Below, one piece after another: positions 47,000 through 56,844 of a stretch of DNA of 64,000 nucleotides (its first letter is position 1; each line of letters opens with the position of its first letter). Source of the DNA: Gonatopus flavifemur (Eukaryota; Arthropoda; Insecta; Hymenoptera; Dryinidae); the NCBI GenBank assembly GCA_018340375.1, contig JAFFJZ010000003.1, forward strand, positions 29,884,001 to 29,948,000, given 5' to 3'. Position numbers and translations under genes: made by a program. A model generated the notes under the pieces. It saw only the letters and a list, made by a program, of their open reading frames with translations. It was not told where the DNA came from and searched no databases.

Positions 47000-48044
47000 T
47001 CTGTTCTCGGATATGATGATGTTTTTTTTTTCACGCAGTCGAGATAAACAAAATAACCCCTGTTCAAAAAGCCCAAAAAGTGCTGTGACAAAATCCGCAT
47101 ATAGAAACCGATAAGTTATTTTGTTCCTATCAGTATTCATCAGGTATTGTCGATAATATCGATGAAGACCAATAGAACATTGAATTTCACATATAATCTC
47201 ATGAAGACCCTCAAGTAATAGGACAAAAACCGCATAGAAACCGATAAGATATCATTAATTCCGATAGGATTTGATTTTTTTGGACATAAAACCTAATCGC
47301 GAGATGAAAAATCATGGAAAGGTGAGGTGATGTAATATCTCGCGGTTTCCCTCTGCGTGGATTCATATAAGGGTTCCAGTCTTATGGTACGATACTCTGT
47401 GAATTTTCAGCGAACTCACCACAAATATGCTTTAACGAAGTTCTTATTCCCTGAATTCACAGTCGTTTCTCTGAATATTGCTTAGTTCAAAAATCCGAAT
47501 AATTCTAATTAATTTTCATTGCCCACGCAGAATTCTGTTTCGAATTTCAAATCTGATAGATATTAATCCGTTCATAGCACAATCCTGCACGTTTTATCGG
47601 GATGAATGGGACTTTTGATTCAGGGTTAACAATCCCAATTTCTTTTGTGTGAAAAATCTCTTCGGAATACTTTATATCCCATGATATTTGCAAAATATGT
47701 GTTCGAGTTCTCTCCTTTCCACTTTGACATACCCTGCAAAGAATCTAAAAATAACAGTTTATTAATATCCTGGGACAAATGAATGATGAAGGTTGATATT
47801 GATTCGCATAACAAGTGGTTTTATTAAAAATTCAGTTTAGATGCATGTGAATAAGTTTGTTGTTGCCTTCATGTCAGACGAAGAATTTTCCCAACGTTTA
47901 TACAGAGATTTGAAATAAATATTCCACATTGTAAGGAATTTAAACTGTAAAGAAAGTAATTAACACGTCCATGCGTTAGGATTTTCCCGTATTTCAACGG
48001 AAATTTACTAATGTATCGGAAATTGATTCCCCATCCCATGACCG
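47000..48044. other. AT-rich stretch with a short direct duplication
   Basis: 'catatagaaaccgataagtta' near 47098 and 'catagaaaccgataagata' near 47232 are direct repeats. No gene supported. Confidence 0.4.
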
Positions 48045-48575
48045 GAATTTTTCGACTACTTTTTTGTTTGAAGAATTTAGGAAAAATGTTTCAAACAAAA
48101 ATTCCTCATTTTTTCGCGTAGAATCATGATATGCGATAAAAAGTAGGAGTTTCCATTTGAAAAATTGAAGTTTACCTCATTTTTACCGACCACAGCGCCA
48201 TCTACTATGGAACTGATATCGCCATTGTGTCGTCCCCTCTCTTAACAACAACATTCGAATGAGATATTTCGGCTCTTCGATGCATTCCTCAAGATATTGT
48301 TTCATAGTCTTTATTTTTCATCGATTGTGGCGCCATCTTCGAAAATTCAGGAAAACGTTTCAAGCAAAAGTTACTCAGTTTTTTGCGTAGAATCGAGATA
48401 TGCAATAAAAAGTGGGGGTTCTCGTTTAAAAAAATGATGTTGTCCCCATTTTAATCGATCATAACGCCATCTATGATGAAACTAATATCGTAGTTTTGTG
48501 GTCCCCTCTTTGTATAACAACTTTGGTATGTTTTTGAGATATTTGCATTTAAAGATTAAAATGGGACACCCTGTG
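48045..48575 (+). repeat. Tandem duplication of a ~260-bp unit
   Basis: Unit 1 (about 48065-48290) and unit 2 (about 48340-48560) share in order 'ttaggaaaaatgtttcaa', 'gcgtagaatc.tgatatgc', 'ataaaaagt.gg.gtt', 'cgccatct', 'aactgatatcg' and 'gtcccctct', with many substitutions. The block ends 'gggacaccctgtgta', a terminus resembling the CAGGGTGT end of the element at 48701. Unit 2 also resembles the inner arm of that element ('gcgccatcttcg..aattcagg'). Confidence 0.75.
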
Positions 48576-49068
48576 TAATGTGAATGTATTGAAATATTTC
48601 TAAGTATTTCCCAGGTAGGAAATGCCGATGTTGACAACTGGTCCATGCTAGGCAAAATGCTAAGCTGCCAAGCATCGCGAACCAATATTGGTCCAATATA
48701 CAGGGTGTGCCATTTTAAATAACCAGGGCTTATATCTCCCAGAGTAATGGGACTGGAAGAAAAAGTATCGAGAGAAAGTTGCAGAGTTCCGAGTGGGACA
48801 TTTGATGGTACAACCTTGACTTCGACCTCAGACTCCATCTTCAAGGTCATTTTGAGGTGAACTTGTGTTTTTCAAATGAGACCTGCTATTTTTGACTACA
48901 TCCTTGGAATGTGCGTTGAAAACCAAGAAACTTTTGTCTAAACTAGTTTCCTGGAATTTGCGAAGGTGGCAAATCTAATCGATAAAGAAAGAAAGGAGAT
49001 TAAAGAAACACTATGACCGTTTTCTGTGCGAAACGACACTTACCTCTTCAGTTATTTCTTCCCAACAG

Positions 49069-49250
49069 GGCCGAATTAAGGGCCAATGGCCCCATTAGCG
49101 CCCACCTGCCTTAATCCGGCCCGGGTTCCCAATCTTCGGGGAACCGCCTTCGGCATTAGCGTTACCTAATTTGCACCACGAGGAGGTTGCGCAATCGGAC
49201 TTTGCACATCACTGTGGCCCTGAGAAGGGCCGATTATTTCGACTAGACAG
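49069..49250. other. GC-rich non-coding core with histone-like hairpin
   Basis: This 182-bp block is strikingly GC-rich for the window ('ccggcccgggttccc', 'cttcggggaaccgccttcgg'). All three plus-strand frames contain stops. It is flanked by 'cccaacag' and 'gtatgt', so it looks like an exon but cannot be coding. At 49216-49231 the minus strand reads GGCCCTTCTCAGGGCC. This fits the metazoan histone mRNA 3' stem-loop (6-bp stem, UCUC loop), but no histone coding sequence precedes it. Confidence 0.5.
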
Positions 49251-49315
49251 GTATGTGTCTGTGAGTTTTGGGAATAGTCGGGTTCCGTAATTGAATGATA
49301 ATTCCGTGTTACCTT

Positions 49316-49424
49316 CGCGTGGGATCTCCGTTCATCCACGTTCTATCCACGTCCACCATTGATCGACGTGGAGTCCACGGAGATGCGACGTAGAAATCGG
49401 TGGATGTGCTGTTAGGGACTAAAT
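49316..49424. mobile_element. MITE with 'cagcacatccaccgatttctacg' end, nested
   Basis: 'gatctccgttcatccacg', 'ttctatccacgtccaccatt' and 'cgacgtagaaatcggtgg', ending 'atgtgctgtt', match the reverse complement of 53114-53243. The left end is eroded relative to the 53-kb copy. Confidence 0.75.
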
Positions 49425-50134
49425 GCTCAAATACGTTACCTTCATTTGCGATACATACACGGCCTTTTTGAGGAGAAAAAACTGAAGGGGTAAGTATTGT
49501 TCCGCACAGGAAGCACCAAGAGTGTTTCTTCTTTCTTTCTTTATCGATTAGAGCGCCATCTTCGCGAATTTCAGGGAACTAGTTCAGACAAAAGTTTCTT
49601 GGTTTTCAACGTACATTCCAAGGATGTAGTCAAAAATAGCAGGTCTCATTTGAAAAACACAAGTCCACCTCAAAATGACCTTGAAGATGGAGTCTGAGGT
49701 CGAAATCGAGGTTATCATCAAATGTCCCCCTCTAAACCCTGCAACTTTTTCCCAGGATTTTTTTTCCAGCCCATTACTTTGGGAGATATAAGCCCTGGCT
49801 ATTATTTAAAATAGGGCGCCCTGTATAACCGTTGTTCATTCTAGAAACCATATTGGGTTTCATAGGAAATGCCAATATGACAACTGATGCAAGCATGGCG
49901 AAATATTGGGCTGCCAAGCATGGCGAACCAATATCAGCCCAATATTGAACCATTTGTTATTTGAGAATCTATACCACGTTTCGCAGGGAATGTCATTACA
50001 ACAAGTGGTTGAAGCTTGGCAAAACATCAAACTGTCAAGCATCGTGAACCAATATTGGGCCAATGTATAACCAATGTTTATTTGAGAACATGTCACATTT
50101 CCACGCTTGTGATTTTCACAGAGTTGTACCGATA

Positions 50135-50182
50135 TCCCTGCTAAAAATCTTATCGTTTTCTATGGCAAATTTTTAGCAGGGA
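50135..50182. repeat. 48-bp perfect-arm hairpin
   Basis: TCCCTGCTAAAAAT and its complement ATTTTTAGCAGGGA are separated by about 20 bp. Could be the collapsed remnant of a TIR element. Confidence 0.7.
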
Positions 50183-50224
50183 TGGCATGAAAAATGACGT
50201 CATTTTTTTCCCCACGAAGTATGT

Positions 50225-50490
50225 TTGAAGAATCAGGTTGAAGCATGGCAAAAGTTGATATACACAACTTGGGCCAGATCCGGTTTAATCGTATGAGCCA
50301 AGCTCCAAAATACTCATAATACATATATCATGAGACATTGGGCCATGCTTGGCATTGCATCCTGGCCCAATATTGAGTACCAAGCCTGGCACCAGGTTAT
50401 CAGCCCAAGCTTTCACCAAGCTTGGGACATATTTTCTCATGGATTTTGGCCTAATATAAGTCATGATTGGGCCAAGCTTGAGCCATTTGT
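50225..50490. repeat. ccaagcttgg/ggcccaat word repeats
   Basis: Variants of 'accaagcttgg', 'ggcccaatattgag' and 'gggccatgcttggcattg' recur. Word usage continues that of the satellite at 48618-50105, so this is probably a degenerate member of the same superfamily. Confidence 0.6.
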
Positions 50491-52131
50491 TAATTTCTAC
50501 CTGGGGTGGCATGAATACTCAGTTCACCAAACATGTCTCTGCAATTCAAAAGATATAAACCATATATTTTTTGCTTAGTGCATGTTTTTCATCCTTCCAA
50601 GAATTTTTGGATTTATGAAAAAAAATTTCCATGACCCATTGATCAATTCCATGACTTGTCCATGACTGGTAGACATCCTGTAGACCCTCCTCCGCCCCTT
50701 ACCTGGCGCTATCAAGGCGTACCAGGCCAGCCCTGGCCCTGATATGGACCAGTGAGCTCCTTGATATGATTTCTATCAGGGTATGCATCCATTTTTTTGT
50801 CATTAGAATAACAATTTTCTTATTGATTCCACTAATTTTTTCAAAAAATTATTCAAAATTGGTTGAATCAATGAATAAATTCTTCATTTTAACGAGAAAG
50901 AAATGGGTTAATATGTTCTCACAAGTTGAATAGTTATTTCAACTAATCTTTCTTTTCGTGTACCTTTCAGACATTTAAAATTTGAACAATTGTTCGAAAG
51001 ATATCACGAGACACAAAATGTTCACTGGAATTTCGTATGAGATGTGGAACATTATTTCTGAAGTCCTAGAATAATTGATTCTCGTTCTTATCATTACAAC
51101 ATACCGCGAGTAAAAGAATGAGATATTTGTATTCAATAATTACTTGCCCCCAGTAACATAAATAAGGTCAGGTGCGCCCCTTGATTCGATCTCTTTATAT
51201 TCATCCCCTGTATATTTTGACCTCGGGGCTCTCTTCGAACCACAACTTTTACAAGAGAATAAAAATGGATTCGTCATAAAGTGAATCATACGTAAGAAGA
51301 ATATAATAATTCATAAACTCTTCATGTTTGGAATATTTATATGAAAAAAAGTATTATATTCTAGAAGTTTCTTTTTCCTATTCAAACGATTGATCATTTG
51401 TTACTTTTCACGAATACCTTACTTCCATGGATATATATTCAAGTGTTATGAATGGTCTTGATATTTGAGTCTGGGAACACGCAATTCTTATTGATTCTTG
51501 TGTACAGTAAAGTAACACGTTGATACGAAATTCCATTGGGTATAGGATCGAATAAAAATCCCACATCACACTTTCTACCGTTTATAGATAACACACGAAT
51601 TGGGACAACAAGCAAAAACTCTCGAATTACGAAAATGTTCAACCTATACTATATAATCGAATCATTTTTAGCCATCCTCGGAGATTCCTCTCAAATCAGT
51701 TCGGATCTAGTGAAAGCAATAATGGACAAATGGAGAATATGGACGAGGTATTTGAAAATACTTGGGTGAAAAAGGATTATATTGTACTCTAAATAGATTA
51801 CACCGAGGAAAATAGGTTAATTGAAGAGAGTCAAATTTATTAGGGGCTAATAAATTTCATTTCTCTCAATTAAACGCTGATTCGTTCGAAATATAAATGA
51901 AGACGGTACCTGGTTCAGTCGATACGAAAATTGATTAGGAGTATTTAATGTTCTCAAATATCATTAAGGACAGCAAGGTTTCAATATCACTTCATTGATA
52001 AAGTATCATTCATAAAAGAATTATATTCCTGATCACACTGGTGAGAATCTTTTTGGATATATCGTGGTCAGGAGACGTCATGAAATCCGATTAAATCGAG
52101 TCAAATGAACATCTGGAATTTAATTACATAT
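50491..52131. other. Mostly plain AT-rich DNA
   Basis: It includes a GC-richer patch at 50690-50790 ('ggcgtaccaggccagccctggccctgat', paired ccaggccag/ctggcc words). A small inverted pair 'gttaattgaagagag' / 'ctctcaattaaac' lies at 51807-51870. No gene supported. Confidence 0.4.
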
Positions 52132-52532
52132 CCCACATAGCACACAATGTCTCAGTAATATTCTCAGAATATCACAAATATCTCATTCGAAACATTCTAT
52201 GTTGAACATTTCAATGACATTCCATAGATATTGCGGATAGAATATTTTATTACAAATATTCTGCGAATCTCGCAATTGAAATATTGCGCATATGATATTC
52301 TGCAATGTTCTGGGAATCTATGATGAGGGATATCTCATGTTTGTCGCGAATGACATATTCTGAGAATATTTCAGTAGCAATATTTTATGTGGCAGCAAGA
52401 ATTTTTATTCATCAGACCCGTAAAATTCACAAGTCGAGGGCAAAAGAAACCTCTCTCCCACAACTTATTCAATTTCAGTTTCAGAGGATTCTGAATTGAT
52501 TGGTCTATATCCTACGGAGGGCATTGAAGTCA

Positions 52533-52605
52533 TCTCAGTGCTCAGCTCAAGTGATAGAGGCTTTGTCTATGACTCGGAGAACGAACGTTCGATCCTCACT
52601 GAGGA
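52533..52605 (+). repeat. tRNA-derived SINE head
   Basis: A 7-bp acceptor-like pair CTCAGTG/CACTGAG encloses an A-box-like 'cagctcaagtgatagagg' and a B-box-like 'cgttcgatcctc'. The T-arm stem is poor, so it is not a functional tRNA. It aligns with the minus-strand copy at 6393-6462. Confidence 0.6.
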
Positions 52606-52744
52606 AACTTTCCTAATAATCGATTCTCAATGTGTATTTCTTTCACAAAGCCATCCAAATCGTATTCTATACAACATTTGCAGAGGAATTCACTCTGAAG
52701 AGAATTTTTTTTCACCAAAAGCAGTATTTTGTACCATCGTTAAT

Positions 52745-53004
52745 ACACGGAGAAAAATAAAGTTCAGAAAATTACTACGTTCCTACTAAATTGGCAAGAT
52801 ACGAGAAAACATGACTGTAATTGTTACACAGTGTAGTAAAAATCTGTACTTGATCATCTGTAACGTTGCATGCTCATGCTAAAGAGTGTCAGGCAAACCA
52901 TTCATTTTTACTACATTGTCTATCAATCAAAGTAGTATTTTCTCGTATCTTGCCGAATTAGTAGAAAATGTAGTAATCTTCTAAACTTTATTTTTCTCCG
53001 TGTA
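52745..53004. mobile_element. Palindromic ACACGGAGAAAAAT element, nested
   Basis: The ends 'tacacggagaaaaataaagtt' and 'aactttatttttctccgtgta' are near-perfect inverted copies. Complementarity continues through 'cagaaaattactacgtt', 'ggcaagatacgagaaaa' and 'tgtagtaaaaat'. Best-preserved member of the family in this window. Confidence 0.92.
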
Positions 53005-53113
53005 CATGTAATTATGAGATGTTTTCCTGTATAAAATATTCCTGAGATGATCTCAGCAATATTTCAGAATTTCAGAAAGACAGTGACATCAAACATTCTG
53101 GAGGCATTCCTTA

Positions 53114-53243
53114 ACAACAGCACATCCACCGATTTCTACGTTGCATCTCCGGGGACTCCGATTGGATCAATGGTGGACGTGGATAGAACGTGGATGAACG
53201 GAGATTTCACGTAGAGGCAACGTAGAAATGTCCGGTGCTGTAC
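53114..53243. mobile_element. MITE, ACAGCACATCCACCGATTTC ends
   Basis: 'aacagcacatccaccgatttc' and 'gaaatgtccggtgctgt' are imperfect inverted ends. Words 'tacgttgc' and 'gtggacgtggatagaacgtgg' lie inside. The second copy is 49316-49424, inverted. Confidence 0.8.
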
Positions 53244-53484
53244 GGGCTGACAATATTCTTGAGATGTCTGCCAGAATTGTCTTGCATATTTTAAATATAA
53301 TATTCTGGCAATGTCATTGAGCCATTCTGTGCTATGTGGGATCCAACTGGAAATTTATCGATCTGTTTTTAAACAAATTCAATGAACCATGTACTACATT
53401 TCACAAACATTTTTCCGTTTCGTCGAAAGAGATTTTTTTCTATTTATTTTATATAATCACATAAAATATCATGACTTACTGAAT

Positions 53485-53773
53485 CCCAGTAAATTATATG
53501 TTATCATCCGGAGCTCTTGAAGATCTAAATATGTGTGAGAGGTCAGATAAACCTTTCAAAAGGTTAACATAAAGATATCAGAATGTTATCAGATGCGTCG
53601 ATTTCTGAGGAAAATAAGAGATCGCCAGAATGTTATCCAAACGAATTCTTCAAGAGGATTTTTTTCTGAGATCTCAGAAAAATGATACCATTCAGATATC
53701 AATATGATAACATTGACAGAGCTCTCTCAAAAGACCTCTTAAAGAGCTCTTCCTCGCATAAGTGTTCACTGGG
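53485..53773. mobile_element. CCCAGTAAA-ended element, agatctc/gttatc words
   Basis: The left end 'cccagtaaattatatgttatc' and right end 'gataagtgttcactggg'-type terminus are inverted. 'gagctcttgaagatct' pairs with 'gacctcttaaagagctc'. The interior repeats 'agatatcagaatgttatc'. Termini resemble the insertion in mariner C (58868-59990). Confidence 0.75.
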
Positions 53774-54207
53774 AGATTTATTTATTTATGTGAGCGGTGT
53801 GCGGTGCGTTTCCTTGTCTTTATTTTGCCGTGTGTTCAACATTTGAAAATCCTAGTAATATTTAGTGGCGGCCAAACAAAGACATTGATTCCTAGTTGCT
53901 TCTAGAACATCTCAAACATCAGCATTGGAAATCTATTTTCCCATTGTAATTTGCACTGATTTGCGCACAACTTCATATTCTAATAACCCACCGCATGTTT
54001 TGTTTCGAGTCATGACCGTTTGCAATCGTTTGTGACTGTATGTTTCTTCAGGAAAAACTTCATCTCTATTTCATTGAATTCCGATAATTTGGCATACGTT
54101 TTAGTTGTCATTCGTACACCGCAAGAGTTCCAAATCGAAAATATCACGGTAAGCATTGAAAACAAATGTCCATCAAACGTCATCGATATGTCTACAACAT
54201 TTCAATA

Positions 54208-54355
54208 CCCCGAGAGAACATGAAGGTTCATAAGGAACGTTCAATGGAGGTCTATTCAACGTCCGGGAATTTGAAGGTCCATTGGACATTCCATGAACCT
54301 GAATTCACGTACAATAGACGTGAATTTAACCTAGAAGGTTTGTATTCTGTTGGGG
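54208..54355. mobile_element. MITE CCCCGAGAGAACA, copy 2
   Basis: The ends 'ccccgagagaacatgaaggtt' and 'aaggtttgtattctgttgggg' are inverted. The interior is about 90 percent like 28078-28220 by eye. The 78-codon frame over it is incidental. Confidence 0.85.
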
Positions 54356-54463
54356 AAGTACACGTGTTTTGTATTCCCGAGAATATGTCACTCCAAGTGT
54401 AATAAATTTCTCGAGCTTATTTGGATTGAATACTCTTCATCCCACGTAGCAAGGATCAATTCA

Positions 54464-54665
54464 TACCCAGACGCAGCACACAAGAATTCCGAATGAATTC
54501 TGAAAAAAGAATGCTTTCAAAATACAAAGTCTTCTGAAAGAGTTTGAAAAGAACTCGCAAATGTCTAACGAATCGAATTCTTTTGAAACTTTTTTGGAAC
54601 ACGTTGTATTTTAAAAGAGCTCTTGTTTCAAAATTCATTTGAGATTCTTGTGCGCCGTCTGGGTA
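54464..54665. mobile_element. MITE TACCCAGACG, upstream of the MATH/BTB gene
   Basis: The ends 'tacccagacgcagcacacaag' and 'cttgtgcgccgtctgggta' are inverted. The interior is 'gaattc' and 'cttttgaaac' words. It ends about 200 bp before the MATH/BTB start codon, so it could overlap the promoter or 5' UTR. Confidence 0.85.
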
Positions 54666-54867
54666 CGTAAGTCAAATAACTTTTCTTTATACTACGACTT
54701 CAAATCGATGTTCATCAAAATATTTTAGAGTAGGTATCATATTTTCGGAAATGTGTGAAAATATTTGAAACACCGAACTTTGCTATGTAATGATATCATT
54801 TCAATCTTCGTTGTGTTCACAGATTGTAACCATTGTCGTGTAAAAAGTAGTCTGGATACAGCACAAA

Positions 54868-55983
54868 ATGGCTATTCTTGAGGAACTTTGCGTGACCAAG
54901 CATCTCAAACCCATCGAATTTGGCTTGAAGTGGGAGATTAAAGGTTGGGATTTCTTTGACGAAAAACTTGAGTTCTTTTCGCCGATTTTTTCAGATCTCA
55001 AAGAAAAGTACAGTTTTCAACTGAAAACTGTTCCACTCAAAGTTTTGCTTACCAGTGTCTTCAACTTGCATTTGTCTATGGTTTCGGATTTGAGATTTCC
55101 CAAAAATTTCAAAGTAGTATGTGAATGCGCAGTTTTCCATGAAGAAAATTCACTTGGTCATGAGAAATGGGAAAAAGTATCTACAAAATATCAACATGAA
55201 TGTATCTTTTCAAATCGGATATCTCCGAATAAAAAATCAAACAACCCCACAAGTATGTTGGCAATTGCATGTGGAGTTACAATTATTGAATCAAATTCAG
55301 TATTCAATGTGAATACTTCTATTTCTCAAAATGAAAGAGATGATAAATTATTTGATGACATGCGTAATCTTTACGAAAATGATCATTTTAAAGACATAAT
55401 CTTTGTAATCAATGACAAAGAACTGAGAGCGCATAAGTGCATAGTATGTGCTCGAAGCGAATACTTGAAGAAAATGATCGAGAAATGTACATTCGAAGAA
55501 TTCATCAAACCTATTTATCTTCAAGATATCAGTTATGATAACTTTGAAAAGATATTGAGATTTATTTATACTGGTGAAATAGAGTTTCATCATTACACCG
55601 TGTGCCAGCTTCTGAAAGAAGCCAACAGATTTGCTCTACCCTCTCTGAAACGAGCTTGCGAGGGTTCGTTGAGAGCAAATCTCAATCTTGAAAATGCTCT
55701 AAGAACTTTTTTATATGCATACCTTGCGGAAGCCCCGAGTTTGAAATTAGATGCACGGAAGTTGATCGCCAAAAATCCAGAAATTTTGATAGATAACCAA
55801 GATTTTCAAATCTTACTGAAAGAAAATCCCCTTGTGGCATCTGAGTTTCTGGATATTCTGGAAAAAGAAGGGGAAGGAGGAGAAGAAAAAGCAGCTTTTG
55901 AGCCTCGTGCAATGCGAATTCTGGTTCCAGAAGAGGAAGATGATGATGATGATGATGATGATGAAGACTACTTGTTATATTAA
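54868..55983 (+). CDS. MATH/BTB (speckle-type POZ-like) protein
   Basis: A 371-codon intronless gene. Residues about 12-150 correspond to a divergent MATH domain (KWEIKGWDFF, then FNLHLSMVSD). Residues about 164-270 are a clear BTB/POZ domain with the hallmark DIIFVINDKELRAHKCIVCA and FEKILRFIYTGEIE, followed by a BACK-like helical part to about 335. In this family (SPOP, Drosophila roadkill, TDPOZ) MATH binds substrates and BTB binds Cullin-3, forming a ubiquitin ligase adaptor. That function is inferred. Length is typical. The C-terminus ends in an acidic EEEDDDDDDDDEDYLLY tail encoded by a GAT microsatellite, where SPOP has a nuclear signal. The start has good context (aaaATGg), and a possible 5' UTR acceptor 'gtgttcacag' lies at about 54822. 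Lack of introns suggests a retrocopy or an expanded family member. Confidence 0.92.
   Translation: MAILEELCVTKHLKPIEFGLKWEIKGWDFFDEKLEFFSPIFSDLKEKYSFQLKTVPLKVLLTSVFNLHLSMVSDLRFPKNFKVVCECAVFHEENSLGHEKWEKVSTKYQHECIFSNRISPNKKSNNPTSMLAIACGVTIIESNSVFNVNTSISQNERDDKLFDDMRNLYENDHFKDIIFVINDKELRAHKCIVCARSEYLKKMIEKCTFEEFIKPIYLQDISYDNFEKILRFIYTGEIEFHHYTVCQLLKEANRFALPSLKRACEGSLRANLNLENALRTFLYAYLAEAPSLKLDARKLIAKNPEILIDNQDFQILLKENPLVASEFLDILEKEGEGGEEKAAFEPRAMRILVPEEEDDDDDDDDEDYLLY
55929..55961 (+). repeat. (GAT)n microsatellite inside the coding region
   Basis: Eight consecutive GAT codons encode a polyaspartate run near the C-terminus of the MATH/BTB gene. Length changes here would stay in frame. Confidence 0.9.
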
Positions 55984-56027
55984 GAGATACTTTTGTGAGT
56001 GCTGAAAATAGCAGGGAAAAATAGAAA

Positions 56028-56143
56028 GCAGCGCCACATCTCCAGAAGAATTCTTAAGGCGCCTCGAACACGGGGAATTCATAAAGAACAAAATGAGTTC
56101 AATAAGAACTCTTTATGAATTATTCTGGGACTGTGGTGCTGCG
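56028..56143. mobile_element. MITE GCAGCGCCACA in the presumed 3' UTR
   Basis: The ends 'gcagcgccacatctccagaa' and 'ttctgggactgtggtgctgc' are inverted. The centre 'gaattcataaagaac'/'gttcaataagaactctttatgaatt' is a hairpin. It lies between the MATH/BTB stop codon and the AATAAA at 56259. Confidence 0.8.
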
Positions 56144-56258
56144 TGGGAGCAGAAGGAGAATATGAAACAGGAAGAAAAAAATGTAAGATGCTATTGTCAA
56201 AAGTAAAATCTGAGAACAGCATTTTACCGATACAATGCATAGGACGTTAAAGAACACA

Positions 56259-56264
56259 AATAAA
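56259..56264 (+). terminator. Polyadenylation signal for the MATH/BTB gene
   Basis: AATAAA about 275 bp after the stop codon. A second AATAAA occurs near 56441. Which one is used cannot be told from sequence. Confidence 0.5.
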
Positions 56265-56790
56265 GAATATTGGTATTTCGTGGACTACTGGATGAGCCTG
56301 CAATGATAGTGAGGGGCCGTCACTGGCTTCTTGAGGCCCCTGCAGTTGTGTTTGCTAGGAGGTATCTACTTTAATAATTTAAAAACTGTTTCAGTGATGT
56401 TGACTAATGTTTACGTGGGTATAACAGTGTTAGAGGGAAAATAAATCGGGATTTTTTCTTTTTATTTGTGATACAATCACGTTTCGAGATATCTGCTTCT
56501 GTCATATTTAATGGAATATTCGTTGATTAGTTCTGTGAATGAATAAATAATATATTTCCAATATATGATGCATTGTATTTGTCAAAACTGATAATTTCCA
56601 TATGACCCTGCACTGGAGAAAAAGATCATACCTAGCATGATTACTAGAAATGGTAATCACATAAGCACATTGATAGCAATTACTGATTTCTGTACACAGC
56701 GGCTAACGAAGACTAGCAATGGTTTCCACTTTGGTATATTCAAATGCAACATCAATTGATCATTAATCAAACAAAAGAACCATGACTTAC

Positions 56791-56844
56791 CTCTGTTAGC
56801 GGCTGCCCATTAATCGTCATTCGGAACCTCCATAATGTATTTTG
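56791..56844 (-). CDS. Candidate internal exon of an unidentified gene
   Basis: On the minus strand, a 54-nt segment starts after 'actccag' and ends ACAGAG before a near-perfect donor GTAAGTCATG. Only one frame is open, and it encodes QNTLWRFRMTINGQPLTE, phase 0 at both ends. The composition is strongly protein-like for such AT-rich DNA. The polypyrimidine tract is only moderate ('ttcttgatttgttcc' some 20 nt upstream), which is the main doubt. I do not recognise the family. It lies on the opposite strand to the MATH/BTB gene, which would then sit in its downstream intron. Confidence 0.4.

Larger units (their letters stand above)
48701..49823. mobile_element. 1.12-kb long-inverted-repeat element with TATA target duplication
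   Basis: The ends 'cagggtgtgccattttaaat' and 'atttaaaatagggcgccctg' are inverted and bordered by TATA on both sides. Complementarity continues for about 285 bp from each end ('ggcttatatctcccaga', 'gacttcgacctcagactcc', 'ggtctcatttgaaaaacaca'). It then resumes in a weaker inner pair (49025-49072 with 49462-49511: 'cacttacctcttcagtt' / 'aactgaaggggtaagta'). The unpaired centre holds a GC-rich block (49069-49250) and a nested MITE (49316-49424). No transposase was seen. Confidence 0.92.
48618..50105 (+). repeat. Three-unit satellite (~121 bp), unit 1 split by an insertion
   Basis: Unit 2 is 49865-49985 and unit 3 is 49986 to about 50105. Unit 1 is 48618-48700 plus 49828-49864, interrupted by 48701-49823. 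Shared landmarks are 'ggaaatgcc', 'ggctgccaagcatggcgaacc', 'caatattgggcc' and 'ttgttatttgagaa'. Removing the insertion and one TATA restores a unit of about 120 bp, matching the intact 121-bp unit. Confidence 0.85.
52132..53340. mobile_element. Composite 1.2-kb element, CCCACATAGCACA ends
   Basis: The ends 'cccacatagcacacaatgtc' and 'cattctgtgctatgtggg' are inverted. The outer interior is filled with 'atattctgagaatatt' words. Inside lie a tRNA-derived SINE head (52533-52605), an ACACGGAG element (52745-53004) and a CAGCACATCCACC element (53114-53243). The 97-codon frame at 52496 runs over the SINE and is not a gene. Confidence 0.8.

Noticed and set aside
49069..49250. GC-rich block with exon-like borders as a coding exon.
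   Set aside because: All three plus-strand frames contain early stops, and it lies inside a mobile element.
52496..52789. 97-codon frame as a gene.
   Set aside because: It overlies a tRNA-derived SINE head and the end of an ACACGGAG element within a composite transposon.
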